A stretch of DNA of 64,000 bases from assembly GCF_009176725.1 (NCBI RefSeq), contig NZ_AP020337.1:2108001-2172000 (forward strand), read 5' to 3'. Source of the stretch: Pseudomonas sp. KUIN-1 (lineage in GTDB: Bacteria > Pseudomonadota > Gammaproteobacteria > Pseudomonadales > Pseudomonadaceae). Below the pieces are notes generated by a model. It was not told the DNA's origin and ran no database searches. It saw only the letters and a list, made by a program, of their open reading frames with translations. The position numbers were made by a program, and so were the translations under genes. Numbering within the stretch: position 1 is the stretch's first letter; every line of letters begins with the position of its first letter. This document shows positions 1 to 9,785 of the stretch, one piece after another.

Positions 1-952
1 ACGACAGGGCAGGGTAAGCGGTGGCGATAGCCAGTACGGTCGCCGCAATCAGCAGCGGCTTGCGGCCGATGCGGTCCGAGAACGAGCCCATGATCGGCAG
101 CCAGATGAAGTTGGACACACCAACGCAGACCGTCACCAGCAGGCTTTCAAGGTCTGTCAGGTTCAGTTCGTTCTTGCCGAACGTCGGGGTGTAAGCGGTG
201 ATCAGGTAGAACGTCACGGTGGTCATGACCACCAGCGCCATGCCGCCCAGCACCAGACCGAAGTTCTGGCCGATAGAGCGCACCACTTCACTCAGCGTCG
301 GGCGATGCGTGCGGGCTTCGAATTCCGGCGACTCTTCCAGCGAGCGACGGATGATGAAGATGGCCGGTACGATCAGGCAGCCGATCAGGAACGGCACGCG
401 CCAGCCCCATTCACCCATCTGCTCCGGGCTCAGCCAGTGGTTGAGACCCACGCCCAGCAAGCCGGCGAAGACCACGGCGGCCTGTTGGCTGGCGGACTGC
501 CAGCTGACGAAGAAGCCTTTGCGGCCCGGTGTCGAGATTTCAGCCAGGTACACCGAAACACCACCCAGTTCCACACCTGCCGAGAAACCTTGCAGCAAAC
601 GACCGAGCAGCACCAGCAAGGGGGCGATGACGCCCAATGTGGAGTAGCCCGGCACGCAGGCAATCAACAGAGTGCCCATTGCCATCATCGCGAGGGTGAT
701 AATCAGCCCTTTGCGACGCCCGTGACGGTCGATGTAGGCACCGAGAAAGATTGCGCCCAGCGGACGCATCAAGAAGCCTGCGCCGAAGGTCGCCAGCGAC
801 AGCATCAACGAAGCGAAAGCGCTGTCGGAAGGGAAGAAGGTTTTTGCGATGGCCGTGGCATAGAAGCCGTAGACCATGAAATCGAACATCTCGAGGAAGT
901 TACCGCTGACAACGCGAAAGATCGCTTTGCCCTTACTTGTTGTGGAGGCCAT
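1..952 (-). CDS. MFS transporter, metabolite:H+ symporter type (C-terminus cut by window edge)
   Basis: Reading leftward from the ATG at 952, about 317 codons are present and the C-terminus lies outside the window. The N-terminus ([19 protein letters not shown]) and the loop DRHGRRKGL between helices 2 and 3 are typical of the metabolite:H+ symporter family (citrate, alpha-ketoglutarate, shikimate type). Many hydrophobic helices follow, with a second family loop [10 protein letters not shown] near the truncated end. It should import an organic acid with protons across the inner membrane; the substrate cannot be read from the sequence, though citrate or another di/tricarboxylate is the best guess. 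It is divergent from apbE and stands alone on its strand. Confidence 0.85.
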   Translation of the reverse strand, partial: MASTTSKGKAIFRVVSGNFLEMFDFMVYGFYATAIAKTFFPSDSAFASLMLSLATFGAGFLMRPLGAIFLGAYIDRHGRRKGLIITLAMMAMGTLLIACVPGYSTLGVIAPLLVLLGRLLQGFSAGVELGGVSVYLAEISTPGRKGFFVSWQSASQQAAVVFAGLLGVGLNHWLSPEQMGEWGWRVPFLIGCLIVPAIFIIRRSLEESPEFEARTHRPTLSEVVRSIGQNFGLVLGGMALVVMTTVTFYLITAYTPTFGKNELNLTDLESLLVTVCVGVSNFIWLPIMGSFSDRIGRKPLLIAATVLAIATAYPALS

Positions 953-1325
953 TTAGTTACTCGCTCAGGCTCGTCGGCTTGGAGTCCGTTGTCGTTTTTA
1001 TCCCGTTCGCATCGCCATTTCGTGTGTGCAACTGGCGATGCGCACTTGTAACAGTATGTGTAACAGGGCTCAAAGACAACCGTTTCGGCGATTTGCTATC
1101 AGTTAACTGACGCTTGACAGGTCAAGACAATTGAGAACGTGCGGCGTGTCGTTTTGATGAAACTTGATGAACAGACCGTGCGCGCAGGGAGCATTAATGG
1201 CCCTCGACCACTCAATATGAGGGTCGGCCTTGTATCGGGACGGTTCACTGGGTGTCAGAGCAGGTTATGGACGCTTTTCTGGCTTGTTCGCCAATGGCAG
1301 CAAGTCACTCTGAAGGTTTTTTATA
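953..1325. other. Intergenic region between divergent MFS and apbE genes
   Basis: No convincing gene. It holds the promoters of the two divergent genes and a possible hairpin at 1199-1229 (GGCC..GACC paired with GGTCGGCC, with a 3-nt bulge). A 69-codon open frame at 1139-1348 has no recognisable features and overlaps apbE, so I do not call it. Confidence 0.5.
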
Positions 1326-2357
1326 GTGCGGGGCATGGGTTTGCGTAGGTTCGGCAAGGTTGCAGGGTGCCTCGTGTTGCTGGTGTGCAGTGGTTGTGGT
1401 CAGGAACGCAAGCTGGAAAGCTTTGGCGGGCCGACCATGGGCAGTCATTATTCCGTGGTGTATGCGCGCGCTTCCGGGCAGCCGGAGCCTGCGGCTGTGC
1501 GTCCCGAGGTCGAAGCGATTCTGGACGAGGTCGATCAGCAGATGTCGCTCTGGCGCGCGGATTCGGATATCGAGCGCTTCAATGCGTTGCCTGCCAATAG
1601 CTGCCAGGTGATGCCGGAACCGGTCTTGAAACTGATCGGCGTGGGCGAACAGTTGGCGCAGGAGAGCGACGGAGCCTTCGATCTGACGGTCAAGCCGTTG
1701 ATGGACCTGTGGGGGTTGGGGCCTCATACGCTGTTCGAGCAGATGCCGCTGGTGCGGCAACTGGCCCGGACTCAGGCGCTGGTCGGTTATCGCAACCTGC
1801 GCATCGTCGGCGACCGGTTGTGCAAGAGTGCCGCCGTGCAAGTGGACCTCAACAGCATCGCCGCCGGCTATGCGGTCGATCGGATCAGCGAACGGATGGA
1901 CGCGCTCGGCTTGCACGATTATCTGGTGCAGGCCACGGGTGAACTGAAAGTCAGCGGGCTCAAGCCCGACGGCTCGCCCTGGCGGGTGACCCTGGACGCG
2001 CCGCTCGATGATGGCACTGTCACGCAAAAAGTGTTTCCGCTGAAAGGCTACGCCGTGTCTACGTCGGGCGACTATCGTCGCTACGTCGACCATGCCGGGT
2101 GGCGCATTTCCGATACGCTCGATGCCTTGAGCGGTAAGCCGATCATCCACAGTCTGGCGTCAGTGACAGTCATTCAGCCCTCGGCGCTGATGGCTGACGG
2201 TCTGTCTTCCCTGCTGTTGATTCTCGGCCCGCAGCGCGGTTGGGATTATGCGCAAGAACATAAAATCCCTGCTTTTTTTGTGATTCGTGCCGATAAGCGC
2301 TTTATCATCCGCAGCAACGCGTCGTTTGATCATCTGGTTGTGCAGCAGCCGCGCTAA
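1326..2357 (+). CDS. apbE: ApbE-family FAD:protein FMN transferase, lipoprotein
   Basis: Encodes 343 residues. ApbE enzymes move FMN from FAD onto a Thr/Ser of target proteins such as NqrB, NqrC or RnfD/G in the cell envelope. The N-terminus has a lipoprotein signal (LLVCSGCGQ), followed by the family segments GGPTMGSHYS, VDLNSIAAGYAVDR and YAVSTSGDYRRY. The usual HxIDPxTG motif is altered to SDTLDALSGKPI, so the His is lost and Thr is Ser. The GTG start at 1326 has a GAAGG about 9 nt upstream; an ATG at 1335 is the alternative. In P. aeruginosa the homologue sits between nqrF and sthA, but no nqr gene is seen here. Partner proteins are therefore unknown. Confidence 0.85.
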   Translation: MRGMGLRRFGKVAGCLVLLVCSGCGQERKLESFGGPTMGSHYSVVYARASGQPEPAAVRPEVEAILDEVDQQMSLWRADSDIERFNALPANSCQVMPEPVLKLIGVGEQLAQESDGAFDLTVKPLMDLWGLGPHTLFEQMPLVRQLARTQALVGYRNLRIVGDRLCKSAAVQVDLNSIAAGYAVDRISERMDALGLHDYLVQATGELKVSGLKPDGSPWRVTLDAPLDDGTVTQKVFPLKGYAVSTSGDYRRYVDHAGWRISDTLDALSGKPIIHSLASVTVIQPSALMADGLSSLLLILGPQRGWDYAQEHKIPAFFVIRADKRFIIRSNASFDHLVVQQPR

Positions 2358-2522
2358 GTCAGCGGGCCGGATCATCCGGTCAGTTGCGCCATGTGCAGAC
2401 AAAAATTGGCCTTCGACGCGACCAAGGGTTAATGTTCGCCGCCTCGGTGCAGCGCTAGACTGCGCCGCGTGATTTAGCCAGAGATGCCAGAGTGGCGCCT
2501 CGGTCTGTTTAAAGGAGTACGC

Positions 2523-3917
2523 ATGGCTGTCTACAACTACGACGTAGTGGTACTGGGTTCCGGCCCTGCCGGAGAAGGCGCGGCAATGAACGCCGCCAAG
2601 GCGGGGCGCAAGGTCGCCATGGTCGACAGCCGTCGGCAAGTGGGCGGTAACTGCACCCATTTGGGCACCATTCCGTCCAAGGCCCTGCGTCACTCGGTCA
2701 AGCAGATCATTCAGTTCAACACCAACCCGATGTTTCGTGCCATCGGCGAGCCGCGCTGGTTTTCGTTTCCGGATGTGTTGAAAAACGCTGAAATGGTCAT
2801 CTCCAAGCAAGTGGCCTCGCGCACCAGTTACTACGCCCGCAACCGCGTCGACGTGTTCTTCGGCACCGGCAGTTTTGCCGACGAGACCAGCATCAACGTG
2901 GTCTGCACCAACGGTGTGGTGGAAAAGCTGGTGGCCAACCAGATCATCATCGCCACCGGTTCGCGCCCCTATCGGCCGGCCGACATCGATTTCAGTCACA
3001 AGCGCATCTACGACAGCGACACCATCCTCAGCCTGGGCCATACCCCGCGCAAGCTGATCATTTACGGTGCCGGTGTGATCGGCTGCGAATACGCCTCGAT
3101 CTTCAGCGGCCTTGGCGTGCTGGTCGAGCTGGTGGATAACCGTGATCAGTTGCTGAGCTTCCTGGATTCGGAAATCTCCCAGGCGCTGAGCTATCACTTC
3201 AGCAACAACAACGTGATGGTTCGCCACAACGAAGAGTACGAGAAGGTCGAAGGTCTGGATAACGGCGTTATCCTGCACCTGAAGTCCGGCAAGAAGATCA
3301 AGGCCGATGCCTTGCTGTGGTGCAACGGCCGTACCGGCAACACCGACAAGCTGGGTCTTGAGAACATCGGTCTGAAGGCCAACGGCCGTGGTCAGATCGA
3401 AGTGGACGAGACCTACCGCACCAGCGTTTCCAACGTCTACGGCGCCGGCGATGTGATTGGCTGGCCAAGCCTGGCCAGTGCTGCTTACGACCAGGGTCGT
3501 TCGGCCGCGGGCAGCATGGTCGACAATGGCAGTTGGCGTTATGTCAACGATGTGCCGACCGGGATCTACACGATTCCCGAGATCAGCTCGATCGGCAAGA
3601 ACGAACACGAACTGACGCAGGCCAAGGTGCCTTACGAGGTGGGCAAGGCGTTCTTCAAGGGCATGGCGCGCGCGCAGATTTCCGGTGAGCGGGTCGGGAT
3701 GCTGAAGATCCTGTTCCACCGCGAGACGCTCGAGGTGCTGGGCGTGCATTGCTTCGGCGACCAGGCGTCCGAGATCGTGCACATCGGTCAGGCAATCATG
3801 AGCCAGCCGGGTGAAGCGAACACCATGAAGTACTTCGTCAACACCACGTTCAACTACCCGACCATGGCCGAAGCCTATCGGGTAGCCGCATACGACGGCC
3901 TCAACCGGCTTTTTTAA
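2523..3917 (+). CDS. sthA: Soluble pyridine nucleotide transhydrogenase
   Basis: A 464-residue flavoprotein, the usual length of Pseudomonas SthA. It moves electrons between NADPH and NAD+ in the cytoplasm and helps remove excess NADPH. Visible features are the N-terminal FAD site ([12 protein letters not shown]), the central NAD(P) site ([12 protein letters not shown]), and a C-terminal FAD/dimerisation region containing [13 protein letters not shown]. As known for SthA, the redox disulfide of related disulfide reductases is incomplete: [13 protein letters not shown] has one Cys and a Thr where the second would be. The ATG at 2523 is chosen because AAAGGAG lies 6 nt upstream; a longer frame from 2484 adds 13 residues before the conserved start. 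Confidence 0.96.
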   Translation: MAVYNYDVVVLGSGPAGEGAAMNAAKAGRKVAMVDSRRQVGGNCTHLGTIPSKALRHSVKQIIQFNTNPMFRAIGEPRWFSFPDVLKNAEMVISKQVASRTSYYARNRVDVFFGTGSFADETSINVVCTNGVVEKLVANQIIIATGSRPYRPADIDFSHKRIYDSDTILSLGHTPRKLIIYGAGVIGCEYASIFSGLGVLVELVDNRDQLLSFLDSEISQALSYHFSNNNVMVRHNEEYEKVEGLDNGVILHLKSGKKIKADALLWCNGRTGNTDKLGLENIGLKANGRGQIEVDETYRTSVSNVYGAGDVIGWPSLASAAYDQGRSAAGSMVDNGSWRYVNDVPTGIYTIPEISSIGKNEHELTQAKVPYEVGKAFFKGMARAQISGERVGMLKILFHRETLEVLGVHCFGDQASEIVHIGQAIMSQPGEANTMKYFVNTTFNYPTMAEAYRVAAYDGLNRLF

Positions 3918-3959
3918 GCGACTCCGGCCGGTGGCCTGAGCCGGCCGGGGAGACCGATT
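3918..3959. terminator. GC-rich hairpin between convergent sthA and phosphodiesterase genes
   Basis: CTCCGGCCGG pairs with CCGGCCGGGGAG across a short loop, in the gap between two converging genes. No clear T-run follows on the plus strand, so bidirectional termination is likely but not proven. Confidence 0.45.
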
Positions 3960-4682
3960 TCAGTGATTCCCGAGCGTGGCGGTGGCCAAACCGGGAAAGT
4001 CTGTAATCAGGCTGTCGACGCCGAAATCAGCGAGCCTGCGCATCAGTGCAGGCTCGTTGACTGTCCACACCGACACATGCAGGCCCTGACGCTGTGCTTT
4101 CTGCAGGCGCTCCGGGGTACACAGTGTCCAGTTCAATGCCAGAATTTCACAGCCGTAGCTCTGGGCGACCTTCAACGGGTCGAGCCAGGCGTACTCGGCT
4201 ACCAGCCCGCGCGAAATGTCCGGCGTCAGGTCCAGAGCGGCGCGCAGCACTTCGCGTGAGCTGGAGGTGATCGTCACCTTGTCCAGCAAGCCATGGCGCT
4301 GAGCCATTTCACGAATCGCCAGCACGGTATTGGCGGCGCGAGTGCGTGAGGCGCTTTTGACTTCCAGCTGCCAGTGCTCGAAAGCGCATTGCTCGAAGAG
4401 TTCTTCCAGGCGTGGAATCGGGCACGGCGAGACCCAGCCGGGGCCACCCTTGCGCGCGTCATAGGTCACCAGGTCGGCGGCGAGGTGTTCATTGACCTTG
4501 CCGCGCCGGTCGGTGGTGCGCTTGAGGGTCGGGTCATGAATGACCATCAACTCTCCATCCTTTGAAAGATGCAGGTCCAGTTCACAGCGGCGCACGCCGT
4601 GCTTGAGGCATTCCTGAAAGCTGGTCAGGGTATTTTCCGGTGCTTCGCCCTTGGCGCCGCGGTGGCCGTAGATAAGGGTCAC
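3960..4682 (-). CDS. ugpQ: Cytosolic glycerophosphodiester phosphodiesterase
   Basis: A 240-residue GDPD-family TIM-barrel enzyme that splits glycerophosphodiesters from phospholipid turnover into glycerol-3-phosphate and an alcohol. The catalytic motifs are present: HRGAKGEAPENT near residues 7-18, then ELDLHLSKDGELMVIHD, where the conserved Glu, Asp and His bind metal and act in catalysis. There is no signal peptide, which points to the cytoplasmic UgpQ type rather than periplasmic GlpQ. It is transcribed convergently with sthA and lies downstream of the PilZ gene at 4724-5311 on the same strand, 41 nt away, so the two may share a transcript. This order is also seen in P. aeruginosa. Confidence 0.9.
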   Translation of the reverse strand: MTLIYGHRGAKGEAPENTLTSFQECLKHGVRRCELDLHLSKDGELMVIHDPTLKRTTDRRGKVNEHLAADLVTYDARKGGPGWVSPCPIPRLEELFEQCAFEHWQLEVKSASRTRAANTVLAIREMAQRHGLLDKVTITSSSREVLRAALDLTPDISRGLVAEYAWLDPLKVAQSYGCEILALNWTLCTPERLQKAQRQGLHVSVWTVNEPALMRRLADFGVDSLITDFPGLATATLGNH

Positions 4683-4723
4683 GTTTACTCCTGGCTACTG
4701 ATAGTGATAAAGGGGCCGGGCGT

Positions 4724-5311
4724 TCAATTTCCGGAGGGCTGGCCTTGTTCCAGCGCCTGACGCCGCTGCTGAGCCTGACGCTGCAACACATGGCGGGCGA
4801 GTAACTGGCGCTGCGCATCCGGGAGATTGACGAACTCGGTACTGATATAGAAATTGCTGTCGGCCAGCGTGTCGCATTGCGAAACCCTGGCGCGCAGCAT
4901 CAGACCCGCGGCCTGGGGCATGAGCACCATCTTGATCGACAGTTGTTCGCCGACGGCAAAAGCCTGTTGCGAATTGAACTGAATCCCGCCTTCAGACAGC
5001 TTGACCGGCTGAGGCGCGCCCAGCTTGCCCAGTGCGGTGTGGGCAACCACTTCGCCCAGCAGGTCGATGCGCTTGCTCAGCGACTTGAGAAAACTGTTCA
5101 GCACCCGGTCGCGCTCGTCGAGCTGGCGCATCAGATGCTGCGACTCGAACTCGCTGACATGCAGCTCGCTGAGCAGGTCGAACAGCGTCGAGGTGTCCTG
5201 CATGGCATCCTGGCTTGCCTGGTCGGCGGCAGACAGGGGGTTAATTTCCAGTGCGACGCTGTCGTCGATACGGTAGTATTCGCGGCGTCCTGCTTCATCT
5301 AATGTCGACAT
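4724..5311 (-). CDS. PilZ-domain protein with helical insert
   Basis: A 195-residue cytoplasmic protein. The N-terminal RREYYRID carries the RxxxR arginines that bind c-di-GMP in PilZ domains, and the second motif appears about 95 residues later as KLSEGGIQF, with Lys where D/N is usual in D/NxSxxG. A Gln/Leu-rich probable coiled coil (around residues 40-90) separates the two halves. The tail (QRQLLARHVLQRQAQQRRQ) is also basic and helical. Likely a c-di-GMP effector, though the changed second motif leaves binding uncertain. It diverges from lolC and precedes the phosphodiesterase gene. Confidence 0.75.
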   Translation of the reverse strand: MSTLDEAGRREYYRIDDSVALEINPLSAADQASQDAMQDTSTLFDLLSELHVSEFESQHLMRQLDERDRVLNSFLKSLSKRIDLLGEVVAHTALGKLGAPQPVKLSEGGIQFNSQQAFAVGEQLSIKMVLMPQAAGLMLRARVSQCDTLADSNFYISTEFVNLPDAQRQLLARHVLQRQAQQRRQALEQGQPSGN

Positions 5312-5413
5312 GGCGAACCCAAGCTAGCGGCGGTGGTCAGAGAGTTTCGAGTGTAAAGCTGCACGTCAAGGCCCGCCACACGGACGTCCTCATTCCTGCG
5401 AACAAATTCCTAC

Positions 5414-6664
5414 ATGTTCAGACCTCTTTTTGTATTTATCGGCACGCGCTACACCCGTGCGAAGCGACGCAATCATTTTGTTTCCTTCATCTCCCTGACC
5501 TCCATGATCGGCCTCGCCCTGGGCGTTGTGGTCATGATAGTCGTGTTATCGGTGATGAACGGTTTCGATCACGAAATGCGTACCCGCGTGCTCGGCATGG
5601 TGCCGCACGCGACCATCGAATCGGCTGACCCGATCACCGACTGGCGCGGTCTGGCCGCGAAGGTTCAGGAAAACCCGCAGGTGCTGGCCGTTGCGCCGTT
5701 CACCCAGATGCAGGGCTTGCTGACTCACGACGGCAAGGTCCAGAAAGTGCTGCTCAACGGTATCGACCCGCTTGAAGAGCGCAAGGTCTCGATCATTGAC
5801 CACTTCATCAAGCAGGGCCAGCTCGACAGTCTGTCGCCCGGCAGCTTCGGCATCATGATCGGCGACAAGGCCGCGGCCAAGCTGGGCGTCGGCATCGGCG
5901 ACAAGCTGACCTTCGTTGCGCCTGAAGTGACGGTGACGCCAGCCGGGATGTTCCCGCGCATGAAGCGCTTCGAGGTGACCGGCATCTTTCACGTCGGCGC
6001 CGGCGAAATCGACGGCTTCCTGGGGCTGACCAACCTTGATGACCTGGGGCGTCTGCACCGCTGGAAGCCCAATCAGGTGCAGGGCCTGCGTCTCAAGTTC
6101 GACGACCTGTTCGCGGCGCCGCGCACCTCGTGGGAAATCGCGCAGAAGCTGGGCGAAAACAATTTCTACTCGCGTGACTGGACGCGCACCCACGGCAACC
6201 TGTATCAGGCGATCCGCATGGAGAAAGCCATGATCGGTCTGTTGCTGCTGCTGATCGTGGCGGTGGCGGCCTTCAACATCATTTCCACGCTGGTGATGGT
6301 GGTCAATGACAAGAAGGGCGACATCGCGATTCTGCGTACCCTGGGCGCTACGCCGCGACAGATCATGGCGATATTCATGGTCCAGGGCACAGTGATCGGC
6401 GTGGTTGGCACGCTGATCGGCGCGGCACTGGGTATTCTGGCGGCGCTCAATGTCAGCGCAGCCATTTCCGCACTCGAAGGGCTGATCGGCCACAAGTTTC
6501 TCAACGCCGACGTCTACTTCATTGATTACCTGCCTTCGCAACTGATGGCCCAGGACGTGTTCCAGGTCTGTGGTGCAGCGTTGGTCCTGAGTTTCCTCGC
6601 CACCCTGTATCCCGCCTGGCGTGCTGCGCGCACCCAGCCGGCGGAGGCGTTACGTTATGAGTGA
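5414..6664 (+). CDS. lolC: Lipoprotein-releasing ABC transporter permease LolC
   Basis: A 416-residue inner-membrane subunit of LolCDE, which extracts outer-membrane lipoproteins from the inner membrane and hands them to LolA. One N-terminal helix (around [20 protein letters not shown]) is followed by a large periplasmic MacB-like domain and three C-terminal helices, including [18 protein letters not shown] and a region ending [23 protein letters not shown], the coupling/terminal motif of the family. The stop overlaps the lolD start by 8 nt, so the two are translationally coupled. It is a close paralogue of lolE at 7431; which copy should be called C or E is by position. Confidence 0.93.
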   Translation: MFRPLFVFIGTRYTRAKRRNHFVSFISLTSMIGLALGVVVMIVVLSVMNGFDHEMRTRVLGMVPHATIESADPITDWRGLAAKVQENPQVLAVAPFTQMQGLLTHDGKVQKVLLNGIDPLEERKVSIIDHFIKQGQLDSLSPGSFGIMIGDKAAAKLGVGIGDKLTFVAPEVTVTPAGMFPRMKRFEVTGIFHVGAGEIDGFLGLTNLDDLGRLHRWKPNQVQGLRLKFDDLFAAPRTSWEIAQKLGENNFYSRDWTRTHGNLYQAIRMEKAMIGLLLLLIVAVAAFNIISTLVMVVNDKKGDIAILRTLGATPRQIMAIFMVQGTVIGVVGTLIGAALGILAALNVSAAISALEGLIGHKFLNADVYFIDYLPSQLMAQDVFQVCGAALVLSFLATLYPAWRAARTQPAEALRYE

Positions 6665-7355
6665 GTCGGGCATGTCTGATAAAGCAGTATTGAGTTGCCG
6701 CAACCTGGGTAAATCCTACGAGGAAGGCCCGGAGTCGGTGGTGGTGTTGTCCGGCCTGCAGCTGGAATTGCACCCTGGCGAGCGTGTCGCGATCGTCGGC
6801 AGTTCGGGGTCGGGCAAAAGTACCTTGCTCAACCTGTTGGGCGGTCTGGACACGCCGTCCGAAGGCAGTGTCTGGCTGGCGGGCGAAGAGTTGTCGGCGC
6901 TGGGCGAAAAGGCTCGCGGCCTGCTGCGTAACCGGGCGCTGGGCTTCGTCTACCAGTTCCACCACCTGCTGCCCGAATTCACCGCGCTTGAAAACGTCTG
7001 CATGCCGTTGTTGATCGGCCGTACGCCGATCCCCGAAGCCCGCAAGCGCTCCACTGCATTGCTGGAGCGTGTCGGCCTCGGTCATCGTCTGGCGCACAAG
7101 CCTTCGGAGCTGTCCGGTGGTGAGCGTCAACGTGTGGCGATTGCCCGTGCCCTGATCAATCAGCCGGGTCTGGTGATGCTTGACGAGCCAACCGGCAACC
7201 TCGATCACCACACCGCGCAGGGCATTCAGGACCTGATGCGTGAATTGAGCACGTCATCGCGCACGGCGTTTCTGATCGTGACCCACGACATGAGCCTGGC
7301 CCGGCAAATGGACCGTGTCCTGCGTCTGGAAGACGGCCGCCTCGTCGAGGCCTGA
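6657..7355 (+). CDS. lolD: Lipoprotein-releasing ABC transporter ATPase LolD
   Basis: The ATP-hydrolysing subunit that drives LolC/LolE. Walker A is [11 protein letters not shown], the signature is [15 protein letters not shown], Walker B is [12 protein letters not shown] and the switch His is in [10 protein letters not shown] place the start at ATG 6657 (232 residues) because GGAGG lies 9 nt upstream inside lolC; ATG 6672 would give the 227-residue length usual in Pseudomonas and is the main alternative. It overlaps lolC by 8 nt and is followed 75 nt later by lolE. Confidence 0.93.
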   Translation: MSESGMSDKAVLSCRNLGKSYEEGPESVVVLSGLQLELHPGERVAIVGSSGSGKSTLLNLLGGLDTPSEGSVWLAGEELSALGEKARGLLRNRALGFVYQFHHLLPEFTALENVCMPLLIGRTPIPEARKRSTALLERVGLGHRLAHKPSELSGGERQRVAIARALINQPGLVMLDEPTGNLDHHTAQGIQDLMRELSTSSRTAFLIVTHDMSLARQMDRVLRLEDGRLVEA

Positions 7356-7364
7356 TCGACCCGG

Positions 7365-7399
7365 CCCGGCGCAATTCATCGCGTCGGGTTCCAGTTTTT
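7365..7399 (+). terminator. Possible weak terminator/attenuator between lolD and lolE
   Basis: CCCGGCGC (7365-7372) pairs with GCGTCGGG (7381-7388) through one G-U, and a T-run follows at 7395-7399. The 6-nt gap before the Ts makes it weaker than a standard intrinsic terminator. Confidence 0.35.
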
Positions 7400-7430
7400 A
7401 TACGGTGTATTTTTCCACGGTGCTTCGCGA

Positions 7431-8675
7431 ATGTTCAGACCGTTACCCATCTTCATCGGCATGCGCTATACCCGCGCCAAACGCCGCAAAAGCTTCATCT
7501 CGTTCATTTCGATGACCTCGATGATCGGTCTGGCACTCGGTGTCCTGGCGATGATCGTGGTGCTGTCGGTCATGAACGGTTTCCAGCGGGAAATGAGCTC
7601 GCGGATTCTCGGCATGGTGCCGCACGCGGTGATTGCCGGTACCACTCCGGTCGATGACTGGAAGCCGCTGGCCGACGCTGCGCTGAAAAACCCTGAAGTG
7701 ACCGCTGCCGTGCCGTTCACCGACATGGAAGGCATGCTCTCCTACAAGGGCTCGATGCAGCCGATCCAGATCAGCGGCGTAGACCCAGCGCTGGAACATG
7801 AAGTGTCGATCGTCACGCAGCACATCACCCGCGGAAACCTCGAAGACCTCAAGCCGGGCGAGTTCGGCGTAGTGCTCGGCGATATCACCGCGCGCCGCTT
7901 TCGCCTGAGCATCGGCGACAAGCTGACCCTGATCGTCCCGGAAGTCAGCAGCGCTCCTGGCGGCATCACGCCGCGCATGCAACGCCTGACCGTCGTGGGT
8001 ATCTTCAAGGTCGGTGCCGAACTGGATGGTTCGATGGGCCTGATCAACATCGCCGATGCGGCGCAGATGCAACGCTGGCAGCCCAATCAGGTTCAGGGCG
8101 TGCGACTGGCGCTCAAGGATCTGTACAAGGCGCCCCAGGTGTCCACCGCCATTGCCGCCGGTCTGGGTGAAGGCTATCGCGCCGATGACTGGACCCACAC
8201 CCAGGGCAGCCTGTTCAGTGCCATGAAGATGGAAAAGACCATGATCGGTCTGTTGCTGCTGATGATCGTCGCTGTGGCTGCGTTCAACATCATTGCCACG
8301 CTGATCATGGTGGTCAACGACAAGGGCGCAGACATCGCCATCCTGCGCACCATCGGCGCCACGCCGCGGCAGATCATGGCGATCTTCGTGGTACAGGGCA
8401 CCGTCATCGGCATCGTCGGTACCTTGATCGGCGGCATCTTGGGGATTATTGCGGCGCTGAACGTCAGCAGCCTGGTGGGCTGGGTCGAGCGGGTCAGCGG
8501 TCAGCACATCTTCAGTTCCGATGTGTATTTCATCAGCAACCTGCCTTCCGAACTGCAGGCCGGTGACGTGCTGTTGATCTGCGGTGCCGGGTTTATCCTG
8601 AGCTTTCTGGCGACCATCTACCCCGCATGGCGCGCCGCGCAGATCCAGCCAGCGCATGCACTGCGTTACGAGTGA
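7431..8675 (+). CDS. lolE: Lipoprotein-releasing ABC transporter permease LolE
   Basis: A 414-residue paralogue of lolC with the same layout: the same [20 protein letters not shown] start, one helix, a periplasmic domain, three C-terminal helices and the ending FLATIYPAWRAAQIQPAHALRYE-like tail. With LolD and LolC it forms the heteromeric transporter that frees lipoproteins for LolA. The two copies are similar along their whole length, most strongly in the membrane segments, and differ in the periplasmic domain, as expected for the two non-identical permease subunits. Confidence 0.93.
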   Translation: MFRPLPIFIGMRYTRAKRRKSFISFISMTSMIGLALGVLAMIVVLSVMNGFQREMSSRILGMVPHAVIAGTTPVDDWKPLADAALKNPEVTAAVPFTDMEGMLSYKGSMQPIQISGVDPALEHEVSIVTQHITRGNLEDLKPGEFGVVLGDITARRFRLSIGDKLTLIVPEVSSAPGGITPRMQRLTVVGIFKVGAELDGSMGLINIADAAQMQRWQPNQVQGVRLALKDLYKAPQVSTAIAAGLGEGYRADDWTHTQGSLFSAMKMEKTMIGLLLLMIVAVAAFNIIATLIMVVNDKGADIAILRTIGATPRQIMAIFVVQGTVIGIVGTLIGGILGIIAALNVSSLVGWVERVSGQHIFSSDVYFISNLPSELQAGDVLLICGAGFILSFLATIYPAWRAAQIQPAHALRYE

Positions 8676-8698
8676 CAGGGCCTGAGTCACCTTCGTCG

Positions 8699-8715
8699 AG
8701 GCCGCAGGGCGGCCT
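8699..8715. terminator. Short perfect hairpin downstream of lolE
   Basis: AGGCCGC, loop AGG, GCGGCCT: a 7-bp perfect stem 24 nt after the lolE stop. No T-run follows, so this could aid mRNA end formation rather than be a full intrinsic terminator. Confidence 0.35.
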
Positions 8716-8805
8716 GCGAGGGTGGCGGGGCAGAGCGGATTTTCGCTGAAAGCCCCAGGCAAACGCTATAAACTCGCCGCGTTCATTCATGATCCAGGTA
8801 TCGCC

Positions 8806-9636
8806 ATGCATCCCGCAGCCGAACACTCGCCGCTGGGCAAGTCCAGTGAGTACATCGCCACCTACACGCCGTCTCTGTTGTTCCCGATCCCGCGTGCCGC
8901 CAAATGGGCCGAGCTTGGGCTCACCGCGCAGACGCTGCCTTATCAGGGTGTCGATTTCTGGAACTGCTACGAGCTGTCATGGCTGCTGCCTTCCGGCAAG
9001 CCGGTGGTGGCCATTGGCGAGTTCAGTATCCCGGCCGAATCGCCGAACATCATCGAATCGAAGTCATTCAAGCTGTACCTCAATTCGTTGAATCAGACGG
9101 CTTTCGCGACCGTCGAACAGCTGCAGACCACCCTCGAACAGGATCTCTCGGCTGCTGCGGGCAAGCCGGTTGGCGTGCGTATTCGCAGCCTGGCGGAAAT
9201 CGAAGAGGAGGGTGTTGCTGCGTTGCCGGGCGTGTGTATCGACGACCTGGACATCTCGGTCAGCAGCTATGACCGGCCGCAGCCAGAGTTGCTGTGTTGT
9301 GATGACTCGCGGGTGGTGGCAGAGAGCGTGCACAGTCATCTGCTCAAATCCAACTGTCCGGTCACCAGCCAGCCTGACTGGGGCAGCGTAGTGGTCGAAT
9401 ATCGCGGCGCAGCGCTGGATCACGCCAGCCTGCTGGCGTATATCGTCAGCTTCCGCCAGCACTCGGATTTTCATGAACAGTGCGTGGAAAGAATCTTCCT
9501 CGACCTGCAGCGCCTGCTCAAGCCGGCGAAGCTCACTGTGTATGCGCGCTACGTGCGCCGCGGTGGGCTGGACATCAACCCGTACCGCAGCACTGAAACG
9601 CTCGACGTAGACAACCGCAGGCTGGCGCGGCAGTAG
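8806..9636 (+). CDS. queF: NADPH-dependent 7-cyano-7-deazaguanine reductase
   Basis: A 276-residue enzyme of the long, two-domain (bimodular) QueF type, which reduces preQ0 to preQ1 in queuosine synthesis for tRNA wobble positions. The catalytic Cys lies in [12 protein letters not shown] and the substrate-binding Glu and Asp of the T-fold follow; NADPH-binding sequence [11 protein letters not shown] is present in the N-terminal half. I use ATG 8806, where the conserved [16 protein letters not shown] begins; an open frame extends upstream to 8722 but the added residues are not family-like. A possible -10 (TATAAA) lies around 8768. It is monocistronic. Confidence 0.95.
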   Translation: MHPAAEHSPLGKSSEYIATYTPSLLFPIPRAAKWAELGLTAQTLPYQGVDFWNCYELSWLLPSGKPVVAIGEFSIPAESPNIIESKSFKLYLNSLNQTAFATVEQLQTTLEQDLSAAAGKPVGVRIRSLAEIEEEGVAALPGVCIDDLDISVSSYDRPQPELLCCDDSRVVAESVHSHLLKSNCPVTSQPDWGSVVVEYRGAALDHASLLAYIVSFRQHSDFHEQCVERIFLDLQRLLKPAKLTVYARYVRRGGLDINPYRSTETLDVDNRRLARQ

Positions 9637-9785
9637 TGTCTGAGGCCCGCGGAGCGGACGCAGAGCGTCCGGAGCGACATTCCCACGCGGAGCGTGAGGA
9701 ACGATAGGTGTCAGTAGTGCCGATGCTCCGCGTCGCACCGCGCATCAGCGTTCGGACGCAGAGCCAGCAGAGCGGCATTCCCCGA
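9637..9785. repeat. Dispersed GC-rich inverted-repeat element
   Basis: Fills the gap between convergent queF and the DUF4404 gene. It contains GACGCAGAGCGTC, CACGCGGAGCGTG followed by AGGAACGATA, and GATGCTCCGCGTC, which are the same building blocks as the tandem array at 56528-57123. Each is a short stem with a 2-3 nt loop. It looks like a degenerate single copy of that family. Confidence 0.7.

Noticed and set aside
1139..1348. 69-codon open frame upstream of apbE
   Set aside because: No ribosome site or recognisable sequence, and it runs into apbE.
2160..3782. Long open frame (540 codons) on the minus strand opposite sthA
   Set aside because: It is the antisense shadow of a high-GC gene; the plus strand encodes a full SthA with all motifs.
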